Source: an uncultured Collinsella sp. (GTDB lineage Bacteria > Actinomycetota > Coriobacteriia > Coriobacteriales > Coriobacteriaceae). Taken from it: a stretch of DNA of 8,493 nt. The notes below the pieces were generated by a model, which did no database searches, was not told the DNA's origin, and saw only the letters and a list, made by a program, of their open reading frames with translations. Location: assembly GCA_900545905.1 (NCBI GenBank), contig URBA01000050.1, positions 1 through 8,493 on the forward strand, written 5' to 3'. This document shows, piece by piece, positions 6,159-8,493 of the stretch. Every line of letters starts with the position of its first letter. Positions within the stretch are counted from its first letter, which is position 1. The translations under genes and the position numbers were made by a program.

Positions 6159-6398
6159 GTTAGCATCGACGGGGTTCAATAATCGCCTCACAAGCTTGTC
6201 TCTTCCTCTCGCCGCCTGTATTCATACGTGTGCCGAAAGGTGTGCATGGACGGTCGCCCGTGAGGGTAGGGTGGTGGCATAGGACATTTGGAGGGTGAGT
6301 CGGCTCGGCTGCCGACCATGCTGCTCCCGGGATGGCACCGACCGCGAACTCTCCCCGTTGGCGTCGCGCATTGCGCGCGGCCCTGCAAGGAGGTCATC
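6159..6398 (+). promoter_or_regulatory. Leader region of the EF-G-like gene with weak promoter and hairpins
   Basis: This 240-bp gap after the terminator holds no convincing gene. TTGTCT (6196-6201) and TATTCA (6219-6224) are 17 bases apart but the -10 is poor (three of six). Downstream, GTCGGC (6299-6304) and GCCGAC (6311-6316) form a 6-bp hairpin with a six-base loop, and CGCGC (6365-6369) with GCGCG (6373-6377) forms a 5-bp hairpin just before the ribosome site. If the promoter is right the leader exceeds 150 bases, long enough for regulation, but no known riboswitch class was recognised. AAGGAGG (6387-6393), five bases before the ATG at 6399, is a strong ribosome site and fixes the gene start. 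Confidence 0.4.
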
Positions 6399-8474
6399 AT
6401 GGGTGCTCCCAAGACCGGCAATGTAAGGAACGTGGTGCTCGTAGGCCAAGGCGGGGTGGGCAAGACTTCACTCGCCGAGGCCATGCTCCACCTTTCCGGT
6501 AAGACCGCCCGTCTGGGCGGCCACGACGGCACCAAGCCTACGCTCGACTATGACCCTGAAGAGGTCAAGCGTTCATTCTCCATCTCGACGACCATTGCGC
6601 CGATCGACTGGAAGGGCGCGCGCATCAATGTGCTCGATGCCCCGTGCTACCCCGATTTTATTGGCGACGCCTTTGCCGCGATGAGTGTTTGCGAGACAGC
6701 TCTGTTTGTGGTCGACGCCGAGGCTGGCCCGCAGCCTACGACGGTTAAGCTCTGGTATGCCGCCGAGGACCTGCGCCTGGCGCGTGCGGTGTTCGTAAAC
6801 CGCCTGTCGCGCTCCGAGGCCAGCTTTGCGACCACGATGGACCTGCTGCAGGAGCGCTTTGGCACGCGCCTGGGCGCCGTGACCCTTCCCTGGGGCGAGG
6901 GCGAGGACTTTGACGGCATCATCGACCTGGTGCGCATGAAGGCGCGCCATTGCAACGGCGCCGAGGCCGTTGAGTCGGAGATTCCCGAGGAGTATCGTGC
7001 CCAGGCCGAGGAGGCCCATGACCATCTGTGCGAGCTGGTGGCCGAGGCTGACGACGAGCTGATGATGAAGTACCTGGAAGGCGAGGAGACACTGACGCAG
7101 GAGGAGCTTGAGGGCTTGCTGTCGAAGGCGATTGCCGAGCGCATCTTTGTGCCGGTCTTTGCGGGCGATTGCATTAAGGAGCAGGGCGTCAACTCGCTGA
7201 TGGACGACATCGCGACGTACTTCCCAGCGCCGACCGACTATGGCGAGATGCCGCTTATCGACGGCGATTCGCTCAAGATTTCGAGCGACGATGACCGCCC
7301 GGTGGCGTTTGTGTTTAAGACCCTGGCCGATCCGCAGCAGGGTCGCATCAGCTTTATCAAGGTGCTGACGGGCACGCTTGAGCCGGGCCTTGAGCTGATC
7401 AACGCGCGTACCCGCAAGAGCGATCGTCTGGCTCACCTGTATGTGATGTGCGGCCGCGACATGACCGAGGTCGGTCACGCCTATGCCGGCGACATCATCG
7501 TGGCACCCAAGCTGGCGGCCGAGACGGGCGATACGCTCTCGATTACCGGCAAGGTCGAGGCTGCGGCGTTTAAGTTCCCCAACTCGCAGTACCGCATCGC
7601 CATCGAGGCCGAGAATCGCGGCGACGAAGAGAAGCTCTACACGTTTATCGAGAAGGCCTGCAAGGCCGATCCGACCATGAGCATCGACCGCGACGAGGAG
7701 ACCGGCCAGACCATTATCTCCGCCGTTGGTGAGGCGCAGGTTTCGGTGCTGCTCAACCGTCTGGAGGACCGCACCAAGGTCGTGGCCAAAAGCGTGCCGA
7801 TCCGCATTCCGTATCGCGAGACCATCCGCCGCACGGCGAGTGCCCAGGGCCGCCACAAGAAGCAGACTGGCGGTGCCGGTCAGTATGGCGACTGCTGGCT
7901 GCGCGTTGAGCCGCTCATTGGGCCCGACGGCACGAGCGACGGCTACGAGTTTGTGGACGAGGTCGTGGGCGGCCGTATTCCGCGCTCGCTGATCCCCGCC
8001 GTGGACAAGGGTGTCCAGGAGACCATGAAGGACGGCATCATTGCCGGCTACCCGCTCACGGGCATTCGCGTGGCTGTGTACGACGGCTCGTATCACAGCG
8101 TCGACTCCAACGAGATGGCGTTCCGCGCGGCGGCTCGCATCGGCCTGCGCAAGGCATGCGCCGATGCCGACCCGGTGGTGCTGGAGCCCATCGAGGAAAT
8201 TACGGTGACTATCCCCGAGAGCTACGCCGGCGCCGTGATGGGCGACATCTCGGCATCGCGCGGTCGCGTGACGGGCATGGAGACCGATGAGCGCGGCGAT
8301 ACCATGGTCATTGCCCAGGCGCCGTTGGCCGAGCTGACGGATTATTCGACGCGCCTGCGCTCTATCACGCGCGGCACGGGCGACTTTACCATGAAGCCCG
8401 CAGGCTATGAGCAGGTGCCTTATGACGTTCAGGCCAAACTGGTCGAGCGCTATGAGGAGGGCCGCGCCAAGTAG
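6399..8474 (+). CDS. Elongation factor G-like protein (EF-G2-like paralogue)
   Basis: A 691-residue translational GTPase homologue with the full EF-G layout: G domain from residue 8, domain II around 300-390, domain III, then domains IV and V to the C-terminus. The P-loop is intact (GQGGVGKTS, 16-24), but other signatures differ from EF-G: RGITI is RSFSI (58-62), DTPGHVDF is DAPCYPDF (80-87) with Cys83 for Gly and Tyr84 for the catalytic His, NKxD is NRLS (134-137), and the G5 region reads GDC (256-258) instead of GSA. Domains III-V look well conserved, including YRETI, QTGGAGQYGD and DGSYHSVDSNEMAF with His566 matching the domain IV tip histidine. Ribosome binding is therefore plausible, while GTP hydrolysis or guanine specificity may be changed. 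Actinobacterial EF-G2 paralogues share some of these changes; whether they work in translocation, recycling or stress is unknown. It is not canonical fusA, which normally sits beside rpsL, rpsG and tuf. The start is set by AAGGAGG; an upstream in-frame TTG at 6288 adds unrelated residues. Confidence 0.9.
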   Translation: MGAPKTGNVRNVVLVGQGGVGKTSLAEAMLHLSGKTARLGGHDGTKPTLDYDPEEVKRSFSISTTIAPIDWKGARINVLDAPCYPDFIGDAFAAMSVCETALFVVDAEAGPQPTTVKLWYAAEDLRLARAVFVNRLSRSEASFATTMDLLQERFGTRLGAVTLPWGEGEDFDGIIDLVRMKARHCNGAEAVESEIPEEYRAQAEEAHDHLCELVAEADDELMMKYLEGEETLTQEELEGLLSKAIAERIFVPVFAGDCIKEQGVNSLMDDIATYFPAPTDYGEMPLIDGDSLKISSDDDRPVAFVFKTLADPQQGRISFIKVLTGTLEPGLELINARTRKSDRLAHLYVMCGRDMTEVGHAYAGDIIVAPKLAAETGDTLSITGKVEAAAFKFPNSQYRIAIEAENRGDEEKLYTFIEKACKADPTMSIDRDEETGQTIISAVGEAQVSVLLNRLEDRTKVVAKSVPIRIPYRETIRRTASAQGRHKKQTGGAGQYGDCWLRVEPLIGPDGTSDGYEFVDEVVGGRIPRSLIPAVDKGVQETMKDGIIAGYPLTGIRVAVYDGSYHSVDSNEMAFRAAARIGLRKACADADPVVLEPIEEITVTIPESYAGAVMGDISASRGRVTGMETDERGDTMVIAQAPLAELTDYSTRLRSITRGTGDFTMKPAGYEQVPYDVQAKLVERYEEGRAK

Positions 8475-8493
8475 CGTGTGGTTTTGCCTGCAA

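Noticed and set aside
6288..6398. Upstream TTG start extending the EF-G-like protein by 37 residues.
   Set aside because: The added residues are unlike EF-G N-termini, while ATG 6399 follows AAGGAGG at five bases and homology starts a few residues later.
6573..8096. A 507-codon open frame on the minus strand opposite the EF-G-like gene.
   Set aside because: It lies wholly within a gene with strong EF-G homology, and its composition (many Arg, His, Leu, Ala) is that of a complementary-strand shadow of GC-rich codons.
1..8493. CRISPR arrays, tRNA or rRNA genes, insertion-sequence transposases and phage genes.
   Set aside because: No regularly spaced direct repeats, no tRNA- or rRNA-like sequence and no transposase, integrase or phage protein were seen in the window.

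Overview
The window looks like a contig end from a high-GC, Gram-positive, gut-type actinobacterium, most likely a Coriobacteriia member close to Collinsella. This is inferred from the protein sequences, the GC-rich codon use and a Tat-type lipoprotein signal; no database search was possible. The first 26 bases are not biological: they match the Nextera Read-2 adapter ending in the Tn5 mosaic end. The genome therefore starts at base 27, inside a gene.

Layout. Bases 27-979 (+) hold a fold-type I PLP aminotransferase lacking its N-terminus. A 165-bp gap follows with a parS-like palindrome (1002-1017) overlapping a hairpin. Bases 1145-1966 (+) encode a YcdX-type PHP-domain metallo-phosphoesterase, ended by a strong hairpin terminator that also separates it from the convergent gene 2045-3478 (-). 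That gene is an RlmD/RumA-type 23S rRNA uracil-5-methyltransferase with a long basic N-terminal tail. The divergent gap 3479-3817 carries a 137-bp element with perfect 35-bp inverted arms and a nested hairpin, then a promoter overlaid by three related inverted half-sites.

That promoter should drive a tightly packed, translationally coupled operon for a polar amino acid ABC importer: Tat/lipobox substrate-binding lipoprotein (3818-4678), one permease (4678-5331, 1-bp overlap) and one ATPase (5324-6088, 8-bp overlap), closed by an intrinsic terminator at 6122-6158. After a leader of about 240 bp comes a complete five-domain EF-G paralogue (6399-8474) with several altered GTPase signatures.

Most genes are ordinary housekeeping or transport genes. 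No complete novel multi-gene system is evident. The unusual signals are the parS-like site, the 137-bp palindromic element, the operator-like array before the transporter and the divergent EF-G paralogue.
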